A DNA stretch of 64,000 nt. Origin: Calcarisporiella thermophila CBS 279.70 (taxonomy: Eukaryota; Calcarisporiellomycota). This document shows positions 1 to 11,228 of the stretch, piece by piece. A model generated the notes under the pieces. That model was given only the letters and a program-made list of their open reading frames with translations. It was not told the origin of the DNA and ran no database searches. Location: the NCBI RefSeq assembly GCF_041956535.1, contig NW_027192199.1:310001-374000 (forward strand), in the 5' to 3' direction. The translations under genes and the position numbers were made by a program. How positions within the stretch are numbered: position 1 is the first letter of the stretch; the number at the start of each line of letters is the position of its first letter.

Positions 1-233
1 CAATAAACCGCCCTGGTTCATTTCTGTTTCCATCACGGATGTGGAGAAATGAAATCCCGTTTAACCTTATATTTTCGGCCTTGGGCTGGTTTTTCTTTCC
101 TGCCGAAATTCGCGATTCTCTTCATCCCATTCCCCCCCCCCCCCCGACTCTCCCCCTCCCGCGCGCATCCCCCCTCCCCCCCTCCCCCCTATATCCTATT
201 AATGTTACCCCGCGCATCTACCCTCCTAGCATA

Positions 234-1813
234 ATGGGAAGCCAGATTTCCCAGCTGAATAAAAAGGCAAAGTCCAAGTGCAAGTCCGCCTCATCATCGT
301 CCGGAATCCGAGCGGTCTCCTCCTCCATCATCCCGGGCTCTTCCCGGCGCTCCATCCCCGCCTACCTCCTTCCCACCAAGCACGATGAGAAGTCCATTCT
401 TGAGCTGCGCAAGCGTGCGGATCACGAGCTGATGAAGAAGAAGCTCCAGAGGCGGGGCCGCGATACCGAGCCGGAGGAGGAGCGGCACAAGGACAGCTCC
501 GGGCTCAAATTTCGCGAGGGGAGAAGCTACGTAGAGGGGCAGGCCTATCTCTTCCCCATCGACGAGGAAGACGCAATCCGTCTGGTGCACGAATACTACA
601 CATTTAGGGCAATCCTTGGATGGTGCGGCTCCTCTCTCTTCCCCTTCCCAACTCCCGTTGCCTTGCGCCGATGGCTGCTAACCGCTCTTTCTCTCTCTCC
701 TCTCCGTAGCAACTTCTTTGCCCCGATAGAAGAACGCCTGCGGAACGGCTGCAAGGTCTTGGACGTTGGGTAGGTATTTGTCATGTTTGCCGCCTCTCGG
801 CCCCTGTCTCATGCGTATCCCCCTTCTCTCCCATCCAGCTGTGGGCCGGGACTATGGTTGCTGGTGAGTTTCGACCCTCCTCTTGCCTCTGCTTGCCGGA
901 AGAAAAGATGATGAAAAGGATAACCAACTCTTCGATGTGACTTCCCTTTGCTCGGTTGAACTCTCTTTCTAGGATATGGCCAAGGAATACCCCAGCTCGG
1001 AGTTCGTTGGAATCGACGTGCACTCGCTCATGTTCCCTAAAGAGATCCCCCCAAACTGTCGGTTCGAGGTGGTCGATGTGCTCAAGCCTCTGCCCTATGC
1101 CGACGAGGAGTTCCACTTTGTCCACCAGCGTAATATGATGACGGGTAGATTCCATTGAGGTTGCTGTTGGTTTCGCCTCCGCTAAAATTCTCTCCCTCCC
1201 CCCCTCTCTCCGCTAGCGGTCCCCAAAGAAAACTGGCAAAACGTGGTCAAGGAGCTCGCCCGCGTGACCGAGGTGAGCGGCTGGCTGCAGCTGATTGAAG
1301 GGGACATGGGCATGGAGCCCATAGGCCCGGTCACCGAGCAGCTGCTTTTTAAAGGTGAGAGTGTGCTCCATCCCCCCCCCCCCCCACCTTCCCTGGGTGC
1401 ATACCAGGCCCTGGCTGACCCTCTAAGTCTGCCTTGAATCTAAAGTGTGTCACGCAATCATGGCGCGCGGCCTCGACCCCCACGTCGGCCGCTCCATCGA
1501 CCGCCTACTCTCCAACTGCTCTACCGATGCCCTCGAGTTTTTCTGTCTTTCGGTGCCGGCGTCGGACTGGGGCCGTGAAGTCGGGCAACTTTTAAAACAA
1601 GACGTCCAGATGATCTTGGCGACATGGCGCCCATGGCTTGCTCACGTCATGGGGATGGAGGAGGCGGAATACGATAACATGGCCAGCAAATTCATTCTCG
1701 AGTTGAACGAATATCGAACCACCTTGTCCATCTATGTTGCCTACGCGCGCAAAACCGCCCCAGATTCCACGGCACCTGTCCCGGCGGAAAGCCAGGAGTT
1801 GGCACGGGAATGA
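234..1813 (+). CDS. SAM-dependent methyltransferase with N-myristoylation signal
   Basis: Six exons are proposed: 234-622, 710-769, 839-863, 973-1144, 1217-1354 and 1446-1813. All junctions are GT-AG and in phase, giving 383 residues. The class I methyltransferase motif I (VLDVGCGPGLWLLD) is only complete after joining exons 2, 3 and 4, and is followed by an acidic FVGIDVHS strand that would hold the SAM ribose. The substrate is not evident; many fungal paralogs of this type are uncharacterised or act in secondary metabolism. The start at 234 is chosen because MGSQISQLNKKAK fits the MGxxxS N-myristoylation rule followed by lysines; an upstream in-frame ATG at 39 would add a proline-rich stretch read through a poly-C tract. 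Exon 3 is only 25 nt. Membrane attachment is inferred from the motif, not shown. Confidence 0.85.
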
Positions 1814-2727
1814 ACATAATTTATTCTGCCTTGACAATGACTACATGTACATCGCTCTGTTTTTTTTTGGTTTATTTTTCCTACTTCCACCTGTATCATA
1901 TTTCCTTTCCTCTATCTCCCTCTGCTTCCTGCCTTTGCTTTGTCCATCCCCTCCCCCCCCCCCCCCCTTATCCCAATCTGCCCAAATGTGGGGTATAGGA
2001 TAAGCGTTGTTTCGCCGTGCTTTAGATGAGAGACTCTATCTCCGCTATTCGGATGAATGGGCCCCTTTTCTGTTTCCTTTTTCTTCCCCGCCCCCTTCCC
2101 TGTTTTGTCTCATCGATGTATATATGCCATCAGTAATCTCTAGAGAGCTAATTGCTCATATAAACTTGTTACGTGAAGGTTTATCTGGACGCAGAGCCAC
2201 GTGCCTGTATGGAAGACATAAGATCACTTCGGGCCAGGCAGAGGTTAGGCTGAAACCCAGGAGAGGGCGGCGCCCGCTATGTTTCGATGGCCTCATCTGC
2301 AATGACGCTGCCCGTGTTGTCTGATTACGTGCGTGTGTGCCCGTTGGGATTGGAAATGGCAGGGAGGGGTGAGAGATTTCAGCGGCTTAAGAAAACACCC
2401 GAGAAGCCTATCCTCGTTCCCACGGAAAAATGTTGAGGATCTCTCAGTGAGTGGCAGAAGGGGTCTTTGTTTTTCGGACTTTGGCCTCGACTCACCGGCC
2501 CCACGTCATGGGCGCGAGGTTATCTCCGCCTATTTAGCGATGTTGGTTGGCCCATGATTTCGCAAAACTTAAAATTCGAGAGTGGCAACGAGTCGACCGG
2601 CGCGTTTTGCTATGAGGTCGCATGACCGGGCCCAATACGGGCTGAATTTATTAGACACGCGAACCTCGTCCCCTCCCTTTCTCCTCGCCTACTTGTCTCC
2701 TCCCTTCCTCATCCCCCATCAGTCGCC
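1814..2727. other. Intergenic region between methyltransferase and M28 peptidase
   Basis: About 0.9 kb with a poly-pyrimidine and poly-C tract near 1950-1966 and short open frames that lack family features. It probably holds the 3' UTR of the methyltransferase and the promoter and 5' UTR of the peptidase. I see no gene in it. Confidence 0.5.
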
Positions 2728-5652
2728 ATGAAAATTGGTGCCATCCTTGGCGCGCTCAGCGCACTCTACTCTCATCTCAATGCTGCGGAGGCCGTGCCCT
2801 TCTTCCAGCATCCTTATGCCCGCTTCGGGAAGCGTGAGCCTAGCTTCAACCCCGAGGAGGTTTTGCTCAGCGTGCCAAGCAATACCACGGCCCGCGAGAA
2901 CCTTTGGTTCTATACGAGCGGCCCCGGCCTTGCAGGAGTGAACCGCACTCAGGCAGAATGGTAACCCGAGCTCGTCTCTCTCCTGTGCTTTTGGAGGCTA
3001 GGATTTGCCTTGGCTAACCGTCATTTTCTTGAGAAAGGACACGCGACAAGTTCAAAGAGTATGGGATCGATGCGGAGATCGTCAGCTATTATCCGCTGCT
3101 CAACTACCCGGTCGACCGACGCCTCGCTATCGTGGAGCCCGCTAATCTGGCGTTCGAAGCCTCCTTGAGGGAGGCCGTCGTCCCCGAGGACCCAACCTCC
3201 GTTATGCAGGATTCAGGTAGGAACATGGCGCGACCCCCTCCCTAGCACTCCATCCGCCTCCCTTTTCCCCCGCCTCTACTCCAGCGTATTTGACTCTTAA
3301 CCTCTTTTCCCCCTCCTCAAAGTTCCCACGTTCCACGGTTTGAGCGCAAATGGGGATGTGACTGCAGAATTGGGTAAGGCTCTTTTCGGGAATGCATTTC
3401 AAAGTGGCACAAAGTTTAACTCCTTGCTGCTGCGCCTTTAATTTTATTCGATCCGCTCTCATCGCGCTCGGAACGCCTATTTTGCACAATCCTTGTTCGC
3501 CTGTCGCGCAGTCTATGTGAACCAGGGCAAATGGGAAGACTTTGAGTGGCTCAAGTCACAGGGCGTCAACGTCACTGGAAAGATATGCATTGCGCGCTAC
3601 GGGGGAGTTATCCGAGGCCTTAAAGTAAGCCACTTGCTGCTCTCCTTCAGTGGCCGCCTGTCATCCTCACGTGCTTTTCAATCCCTCCTGCTCCCCTTTT
3701 CCTTCCCTCTCCTCTAAAGGTTCGCCACTGCCATCTAAATGGAGGGGTTGGCACGCTTATCTATTCCGACCCGGCCGACGATGGGCCCGTCGGCAAAAAG
3801 GAATCACCCTCGCCCTATCCCAACGGCCCATGGCGAAACAAGGACTCAGTGCAGCGTGGTTCGGTGGGCTACATTATGTTTGGGCTAGGTGACCCGCTTA
3901 CTCCTGGGGGTATGTGAACATAGCACTGTCGAAGCTCCTTGACCACACAGTTTATTTGTTAAAAACAAATACTTCTATTGTAATAGTACCGGCGACCAAG
4001 GACGCCCAGCGAATCCCAGCCGAGAACAACCCTGTATTGCCACAGATACCCAGCTTGCCAATCTCATGGGGAGACGCCGAGCCTCTGCTGAAAAGTTTAG
4101 AGGGTCATGGCGTCAACGTCGAGAACCCTGCGGCACCCGGCTGGAAAGGTGGTTTGAACATCACCTACTGGACGGGCCCTTCTCAAGCAAAGATAAACCT
4201 GCGCAACAAGGTCGAATTCAAGACAACGGAGATTTGGAATGTTATCGCAAGGTAACCTGCTGTAGACCCGTGAGAATGCTTGGCCTTCCTATCCTTAACC
4301 CCTCTCTTTTCTACTAGAATCAAGGGTGCCACTGAACCAGACCGGTAAGCTATTTTGATAGCCATTGGGCCTTATGAATGATACTCATAGTACTCTGTGT
4401 TTCGATCCCGATATCCTAAGGGCGGTCATCATCGGGAACCATCGTGATGCCTGGGGCTTCGGCGCGGTTGATCCCCATTCCGGTTCCGCGTCGCTTCTCG
4501 AGATCGGGCGCAGCTTCGGCGAGCTTCTCAAGCGAGGCTGGAAGCCCAAGCGCACCATCGTGTTTGGCTCTTGGGACGCCGAAGAGTACGGAATCATGGG
4601 GAGCACGGAGTGGGTCGAAGACAACCAAAAGTACCTGAGGGAGAGCGCCGTCGCCTATATCAACCTGGACTCCAGTGTGGCGGGGCCGAACTATGAAGTG
4701 GGGGCCGCGCCCATCTTGAGGGACCTGATTCGGTACGCGACGCAAAAGGTCAACGATCCTAAATCGGGCAAAACCGTCTACGAGGCTTGGCAGGCGTACT
4801 CCAATGCAACGGTGGGCGAGCTTGGAGCGGGCAGCGATTTCGGCGCCTTTTTAGATTTTATCGGTGAGCACTCCTTAACCCTCGAACTCAAATGGGTGAA
4901 GGCTTACCTAACTCCTTTGCTCCTTCCCTTCTCTCCTCAGGAATACCCAGCATGGACATGAGCTTCAATGGCAACTACGGGGTGTACCACTCGAATTATG
5001 ACAGCTTCTACTGGATGTCCAAATTTGGAGGTAGGTAGATGGGTTGCGTTCCCTCTGCCCACGTGGATTGGACTAACATTATTCCCCCCCTACTGTAGAC
5101 CCGACCTTCGAGTACATGCCCACTATGAGTAAAATCATCAACCTGATGGCCTATCGGCTCAGTGATTCCGACATCCTCCCCTTCAACGTATCCAATTATC
5201 CACCTGCCCTCCTCTCCTACGTCGACACCCTTGAAAAGCTGGTTAAAAAGTACTCGGATGACGGCGCCGCCAGCCCGCTGAAACTCGACCCCCTCCGGAC
5301 GGCCATCAGCCAGTTCGCCACCGCCATAGACGCGCTTGCAAGCAACGTAACTGCCTTGGAGAACGAGCGCACACAAACCCAAGGAGAGCCAAAGGCCGAT
5401 TGGAGCTCGCGGGTGCAGGCGATCAACCAGCGGCTAATGAACGTGGAGCGTGCGTTCATTGACCAAGAGGGACTGCCCAAACGACCCTGGTTCAAGCATC
5501 AGATCTTCGCCCCCGGGGTTCGCTACGGATACGACGTGCAATTCTTCCCCGCGGTGGCTGACTATGTGGAGGAGAAGAACTGGACCGCCGCGGCCGGTGC
5601 CCTCGAGCGGGTGGTTTCCCTGATTAATGGGGCAGCTGACAAGTTCAAATAA
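2728..5652 (+). CDS. Secreted glutamate carboxypeptidase II-like M28 peptidase
   Basis: Ten exons (2728-2960, 3038-3216, 3323-3373, 3512-3624, 3720-3909, 3987-4251, 4318-4344, 4421-4863, 4941-5030, 5099-5652) join in phase to 714 residues, close to the 750 of human GCPII/PSMA. Order: N-terminal signal-like segment, protease-associated insert, M28 catalytic domain, C-terminal transferrin-receptor-type dimerisation domain. Expected zinc ligands are visible: His360 in NHRDAW, Asp370 in FGAVDP, Glu407/Glu408 in SWDAEEYG, Asp436 in INLDSS and His517 in GVYHSNYDS. The family removes C-terminal glutamate or acidic residues from peptides or folates. Animal GCPII is a type II membrane protein; here the N-terminus looks cleavable and is followed by FGKREP, a possible Kex2 site, so secretion or vacuolar targeting is inferred. 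Exon 7 is 27 nt. Confidence 0.92.
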
Positions 5653-5728
5653 GGCCGTGGCCCATCTGTCTGTGATTGCGTGGGTTTTGGTCTTTTAGTC
5701 TATGGAGGGATATGGTCTATTTAAATGA

Positions 5729-5734
5729 AATAAA
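5729..5734 (+). promoter_or_regulatory. Polyadenylation signal of the M28 peptidase gene
   Basis: AATAAA about 75 nt after the peptidase stop codon. Confidence 0.6.
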
Positions 5735-5868
5735 TGCATTCCGAATCTCGTCTGCTTTGGCCAGCATAAAAGTTTATTCTGCCACTGATGGTCACTGTCA
5801 AATTACACAAGCTTGCGTGGAGAAGCACTGATAAGTATAAAAGGAAAAGGCTGTTATGAACAAGATTT

Positions 5869-5914
5869 TGGGGAGGGGAAGGAGGGGGGAGGGGGGAGGG
5901 GGGAGGGGGAGGGC
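5869..5914. repeat. G-rich GGGGGGA repeat between convergent genes
   Basis: Runs of 4 to 6 G separated by single A form a potential G-quadruplex on the plus strand. It lies just past the stop of the minus-strand RTF1 gene and 3' of the plus-strand peptidase gene. Confidence 0.7.
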
Positions 5915-5933
5915 CTGCTAATGGAACGAACGA

Positions 5934-8096
5934 CTACAAATCGTTCAAATCGACGTTCAGCTCTGTCTCTGCGATGATGGACTCGTAGCGAGTCAGCGGC
6001 TTGGACAAACCAAGGGCTTTGACTGCGTCCGTGAGCTTCGGTACAGTGCTTTTGAACTTGTAGAATCCCGAGGGGAGGAAATTCGCCGCGGAGGGTGCAG
6101 GGGAACCGATGGCAGGTGATTTCGAAACGTGCAGGATATCTGGAGATGACCCCGCTTGCTTCGACTCCTCACTAGAGAGAGTAGAGGTGAAAAAAAAAGG
6201 AATAGCAGGGTTAGTATACGAGGGCTAGAACGGTCACTCCATTTATTCCTCCACTGACCCCACGACCGTTTTGATTCGCTCCTTCATCTCCCGCTTGAAA
6301 TTTTCCTCCGCCATCCGTATTTCGACGGCGTTTGCCTTGCGGTTACGCGCATTCAATTTTGCATACACATCCTCCGCCCCGCCGCTGCCCACCTTCTTTT
6401 CCGCCACTATGTTCTTGAGATGCTCTATTCGCTCCTGGTACTCGCGAGCTTTTTCCATGTCACCCTGAGCAAGTGCAAGGTCGCGCTGCCGAATGAGCTC
6501 TGTCTTCTCAAAGACCAAATTCTTACCCACCACCCCCAGCCTCTCCTTTTGTTTGATGATCTCGGCGATGTCCTCCTGCAAATCAAATGGATGCAATTGA
6601 AACGATCCACCAAGGAAGAAGCGCCCAAAAATGACCACTTACATCTGTGCGCACGTAGTTAAAGGCCTTTTCCAAATCCTTGCGTTTTCGTTCGACGTGT
6701 TCAACTGTGGTGGGCTTAATCCTATCCTCCTGGCACTGCCATCGAAGACGGTTATACTCACGCTACACATTTATATATGGAATTAGCACCTGGGCAGGAT
6801 AGGGAGGAGCGAGCGGGCCATTACCTCGGTGAAGTTTTGATTTGAAATGATACTCATATTGAAGAGCTTTTCGGCCTTGCCGTGCTTTAGCACGAGATGT
6901 TTATCCGTGCACGTCTTTCCAATCATATATTTGCGTCCACCCTCCTTCACATCAATAATCTGGGCAATCCGGTATACTCCTCCTTGTTTTTCTTTGCTTT
7001 CACCAAGCAAGACTCGAACAAAGCACCCTGGGCGTCGTAGGAAATGGTAAATAGGGGTGACAAAAAAAGGCGTAAAGTAATAACAAAGGGACCTACCGAT
7101 AACGGTCTTGTTAAAAAAGGGCAGATACACCCACTCCTCCAAACGATCTCGCGGAATACGAATAGAATTCAACTCTTCAAGGTTGGCATACCTTCTTTCG
7201 GCCTATTAGACAAATCAAGGGGAGAGGAGAGGATAAGCCCATAACAAGGGCTGATAACGCTATTTCCAAACTTACATCCGAACTCTCCTCTGAATCACTC
7301 TCATCCCTATAGGCAGGTGAAAGTCTACGTCGCGATTCTTGACCAAGCGATTTCCTTGCCTAAGAAAGGGTCCTATACGTTATTGAGGGAGGTTGGGATT
7401 CAAAGGAACCTCATGGATTTTACCTCCTTCTGACTCTTTTCTTCACGCCGTCTCATCAACTCGGGAAGTCCTTTTTTACTAGGTTTCTCTTTAGATCGGT
7501 TTGATTCTAGATATTTAAATATATACAGATAATGATCAGCAAAGTGGTGAAAGGAACAATTAGGGGAGGAAAGGAATTACTTCGCGTTTCATGGCCCGCC
7601 TTCAAATGCTTTTTGACTTCAATCCGATCAAGAACCATTTGACGCTAAATTGGACGGATATGCATTTATGTCAAAATATGAAAATAAAAGTTGGCATGAA
7701 CAATATATGTACCTGCTCTAGACGCTCGTTTAAAATCTGTTCTCTCTCCAACTCTGGCAATGCCTCCAGCCTCATGCGATCTTCTTCATCGCCATAACCA
7801 TCGGGTCCATATTTATCTAGAATAGCTTCATCCTCCTTTTCTGAGTCGGGATCGGCATTATCCTCCTCCTCATCTTCATTATCTATTTCAACATCTTCAT
7901 TTTCAGAGTAGTAATCGTCTGATTCGTCAGAGTAACTAAGAATTCGTTATGATTAGCATTGAAAGTATAATGGCGGTCACCAAATAAGGGTGTATCACTT
8001 TTTTCTTCGCCGCTTCGCGGATGATCTAGCATCCCTGCGCGATCGCTTTGCTTTACTATTTTCAAGTCGATAATCGTCTTCGTCGTGTGAATCCAT
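5934..8096 (-). CDS. RTF1: RNA polymerase-associated protein RTF1 (Paf1 complex)
   Basis: Ten exons on the minus strand (7999-8096, 7713-7935, 7581-7644, 7424-7506, 7276-7359, 7097-7202, 6825-7027, 6643-6762, 6259-6575, 5934-6171) join in phase to 511 residues. The N-terminus is acidic and basic (MDSHDEDDYRLENSK, then YSDESDD), followed by the family segment DKYGPDGYGDEEDRMRL. The Plus3 domain begins near residue 185 (LEELNSIRIPRDRLEEW, CFVRVLLG, LKHGKAEKLFNMSIISNQNF). A coiled-coil region with REYNRLRWQ follows, and the C-terminus is LTRYESIIAETELN. Rtf1 links the Paf1 complex to elongating polymerase II through phosphorylated Spt5 and promotes H2B ubiquitylation. It is divergent from RPLP0 with 316 nt between the start codons. 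The donor of the last intron is the least certain junction. Confidence 0.93.
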
Positions 8097-8412
8097 GGCC
8101 GCGATGTTCTAATGATCTATTTTATGAGAGCAGTATCAAGAGCGAAGGAGCGATAAATGTGGAAAAATTCCAAGCCACCCGTTGTCGTCGACCAGAAATA
8201 AAACTCGATCCTGTAGAACCCTTTTTCCTCCTCTTTTTTTCCTTCACATTTTTACGACCAAGGTAAGCATCACTAGCATGCAGTGGCATCCATCCATCCA
8301 TCGATCGGACTAGCCCTTTAACTCATCCATCCATTCTATTTTGTCTTGCATCCATAGTCGTCTTTAAATTCCACTGCAAGGAGCCCCTTGAACACAACAA
8401 AACAAACCAAAG
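8097..8412. promoter_or_regulatory. Divergent promoter region RTF1 / RPLP0
   Basis: 316 nt between two divergent start codons. It holds imperfect CATC repeats near 8288-8303 and 8325-8336 and a CAAACCAAAG context just before the RPLP0 start. No clear TATA box is seen. Confidence 0.5.
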
Positions 8413-9427
8413 ATGTCAAAGGGAGACGGCCCACACAAGAAACAAGAATACTTCAACAAGCTCCGCAGGCTTGTGGAGGAGTACGAATGCATCTTCGTCG
8501 TCAATGTTGACAACGTCGGCTCGAACCAGATGCACGAGATCCGTCGCAGTCTCCGTGGTGAGGCTGTCGTTCTCATGGGTAAGAACACCATGGTGCGCCG
8601 TGTGATCAAGCTCATGTTGAATGACTTCCCTCAGCTCGAGAAGCTGCTTCCTTTCGTCAAGGGCAACATCGGTTTTGTCTTCACCAACGGAGACCTTAAG
8701 AACGTCCGCGAGAAGCTCGTCAGCAACCGTGTATGTATTTTATTGAAGAATGAAGAAGGCGAATACAATGCATAAGAATACTAACCTCACTCTCTGTCTC
8801 TAGGTTGCTGCACCCGCTCGTGCTGGTGCTCTTGCCCCGGTTGATGTCGTTGTGCCCGCCGGTAACACTGGTATGGAGCCCGGTAAGACCTCCTTCTTCC
8901 AGGCCCTCGGTATCCCCACCAAGATTGCCCGTGGTACCATTGAAATCGTGAACGACGTTCACTTGATCAAGAACGGTCAGAAGGTCGGTCCCTCTGAGGC
9001 CACCCTCCTCAACATGATGAACATCTCGCCCTTCACCTACGGTATGACCGTCAACCAGGTGTACCAGGCCGGTACCGTGTTCCCCCCCTCCATCCTCGAC
9101 ATCACCGAGGACTCGCTTGTCGAGAAGTTCATGCAGGGAGTCACCAACATTGCCTGCGTTTCCCTCGCCCTCAACTTCCCCACCATCGCCTCCGTGCCCC
9201 ACTCCATCGCCAATGGATACAAGAACTTGTTGGCCGTGTCCGTTGCCACCGATTTCACCTTCGAGGGTGCTGAGCAGATCAAGGCTTTCCTTGCCGATCC
9301 CTCTGCCTTTGTTGTGGCTGCCGACACCTCGGCTGCTGCTGCCTCTGAGGCTGCCCCTGCTGCCGCTGCTAAGGAGGAAGAGGAGGAGGAGGAGGATGAC
9401 GACATGGGCTTCGGTCTGTTCGACTAA
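8413..9427 (+). CDS. RPLP0: 60S acidic ribosomal protein P0
   Basis: Two exons (8413-8730 and 8804-9427) give 313 residues, the normal P0 length. The product is the stalk base protein uL10 that carries P1/P2 dimers and recruits elongation factors. Visible marks: N-terminal [31 protein letters not shown], the [20 protein letters not shown] segment, an Ala-rich hinge, an acidic stretch, and the conserved P-protein tail [10 protein letters not shown]. Codon use is strongly biased to C-ending codons, as expected for a highly expressed gene. The intron (8731-8803) has a perfect TACTAAC branch site at 8778-8784. Confidence 0.98.
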
Positions 9428-9475
9428 AGTGTTGAATTCTCTTCTCGTGTGTGTATTCTCATAATGAAAATACAA

Positions 9476-9481
9476 AATAAA
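9476..9481 (+). promoter_or_regulatory. Polyadenylation signal of RPLP0
   Basis: AATAAA about 50 nt downstream of the RPLP0 stop codon. Confidence 0.6.
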
Positions 9482-9650
9482 TAACACATTTTCTATACAC
9501 ACATGCATCTACATGAATGGCTGGGAATTCCATCTCCCTTAGTGTCTTCAAATTTGATTTAAAACACTGGTACACAATTTGCTTGAATATTCAAAAACAA
9601 AAAGTCGTTTGTGACTATTTTTCACTTGGCTTCCCAAGGTAATCTGGCTC

Positions 9651-10393
9651 ATGTTTTCTCGCTGCGCTCTTTCCCATCGCACGCGCCTACCCCTTAAATC
9701 TGCCTTCCCGTCATGCAAGACGCTCTATGCGGTTTCCTTGCGCCGCGTGTCAACAACTAATAGTGACAAAAGGGAGCTGATCTTCGAATCGCCTAATGGA
9801 AACGGGGTACGCTTAATTAAAATGTTCTCTGTGTCGGCGACAGGTATGTCGCTCGTCGCCACCCCTTTCACTCTACAATACCCTGAGTTGAGTAAGTTTT
9901 CCGAAAACTTTTCCTCTTTTCATCCGAATTTCAGCAATCCGAACTTTTCTTAGTGCAAAGCGCCGGCATCAGCTCCACCATGCTTTTCGGGGCTCTTTTT
10001 GCCAGCATCTGCTCCACAACTCTTCTCCACACGTTCCTGAGTCCCTATGTTCTCCGCATCTACCTGCAATATAATCCTTCGGCGCGAATACCCGCGCCTC
10101 CCTCCTCTACCCCGCCCGAGTCCATCCCTCCCCTTGCACCCAACACCATCATCACCCTTCAAACCCCCGGGTTTGCAGGGGGGATCAAAGCGACCACAGT
10201 GCGATTGAGAGACCTGACGTTCGGCAGCTCGCTTTTGACGTGGAGAGTCAAAAGCGACGTCGTGGAGGATCCACAGTTCGCTAGGCAGATTGTCCAGGAG
10301 AAATTTTGGCTAGACGCGCGTGGCGCAAAGGGCGCTCAGCGGTTAAGGCAGTTGGTGGACATCATCAAGGAGGCAGGAGGAGCCGAGAGTTAG
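9651..10393 (+). CDS. TMEM70-family mitochondrial membrane protein
   Basis: Exons 9651-9891 and 9954-10393 join to 226 residues. The first 35 residues are rich in Arg, Ser and Leu without acidic residues (MFSRCALSHRTRLPLKSAF), a likely mitochondrial presequence. VRLIKMFSVSATGMSLVATP and MLFGALFASICSTTLLHTFL form the two-helix hairpin typical of the TMEM70/TMEM186/TMEM223 superfamily, with the family-like phrase KMFSVSATGMSL. The C-terminal half (TVRLRDLTFGSS, FWLDARGAKG) would be the matrix domain. Animal TMEM70 promotes ATP synthase c-ring and complex I assembly at the inner membrane. Assignment rests on layout and the first helix only; a closer relation to TMEM223 is possible. Confidence 0.6.
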
Positions 10394-10726
10394 AAGGCCC
10401 TGCCTCTCGGGTGTAAACAAACGTATCATAGAAATAATATAGCAATCATGGTGATCCTTTTGAGTTTGTTTTCATTTTTGGAGCAGCAACACGGTTCTAC
10501 TCGTTATCTCTAACGATAGACATGCAAACAACTTTGTTTGATTAGTAAAAAGGCAACATGACAAGTGGTGAAGCTATTAGAGTGGCAATGCAAATAAAAA
10601 AGAAGTGACGAGATATAGAAAGGCCGTATGATTAATTTTAAAACGTGGTCTGATATTGGACAGTCGAATATATATATATATAAAGGTCTAGCATTGTGGG
10701 AGAAAAAAAAAGTAGCCTTAAACCTA
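10394..10726. other. Intergenic, convergent 3' regions
   Basis: AT-rich stretch between the 3' ends of the TMEM70-like gene and the small secreted protein gene. It includes a (TA)n microsatellite near 10667-10682. No gene seen. Confidence 0.5.
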
Positions 10727-11228
10727 TTAGCTGAATCCGCCGCAATTTTGTCGGTTCTCGCCGCAAAGCTGCAGGCTCATCATGTTGATGCCCCGTGAGC
10801 TCGAATATGCTCCAGCTCCAGGGAAAAACCAGTGTTCGCCCTTTTGACAGTTGGGCTTGCTATAAAGGACGAGCTTGTAATTGCCAACGATTTCTGCAGC
10901 TTTAACCGTGACAGGTTGTTGCACATTGGCGCAACCCTCTTGATCGGACGTAACTAAAAAGAAAATGAACAAATTTGAATCCATCTTCGAATACTGGAGA
11001 TATCACTAGGGAAGTAGATCCGTTCAATAACCCATCGAACATACCTGTGGCGACCGCTTTTTGCATGGTGATATCATTGAAAAGCGATATTCTAACTTTG
11101 TTTGCAGTTTGTTTAATGGGCTTCTGGGCAGGCTGCTGAGCAAGCGCTTTTTGGGCTCCTTTGCGCTGAGCGGCCACTTCGTGGATAAGTGCAATGCAAC
11201 AAATAAATAGCAAAATCGAGAAACGCAT
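10727..11228 (-). CDS. Small secreted protein, unknown
   Basis: Two exons on the minus strand (11045-11228 and 10727-10953) give 136 residues. A clear signal peptide (MRFSILLFICCIALIHEVAA) ends at Ala-Gln, then comes a basic Gln/Lys/Ala-rich stretch. The mature domain has four cysteines in the C-terminal half (EGCANV, KPNCQKG, QLCGENRQNC) and aromatic residues in KGEHWFFPGAG. It matches no family I know. The start is placed at the Met opening the signal peptide; a longer upstream frame exists but would bury the signal. Its neighbour, 1 kb away on the same strand, is the secreted repeat precursor, so both add to the secretome, but no functional link is visible. Confidence 0.65.

Noticed and set aside
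2007-2557. Two plus-strand open frames (105 and 74 codons) in the first intergenic region
   Set aside because: Composition is that of random GC-rich DNA, no splice-site support and no family pattern.
10667-10682. (TA)n stretch considered as a TATA promoter
   Set aside because: It lies in the 3' flank of both neighbouring convergent genes, so it is a microsatellite rather than a promoter.
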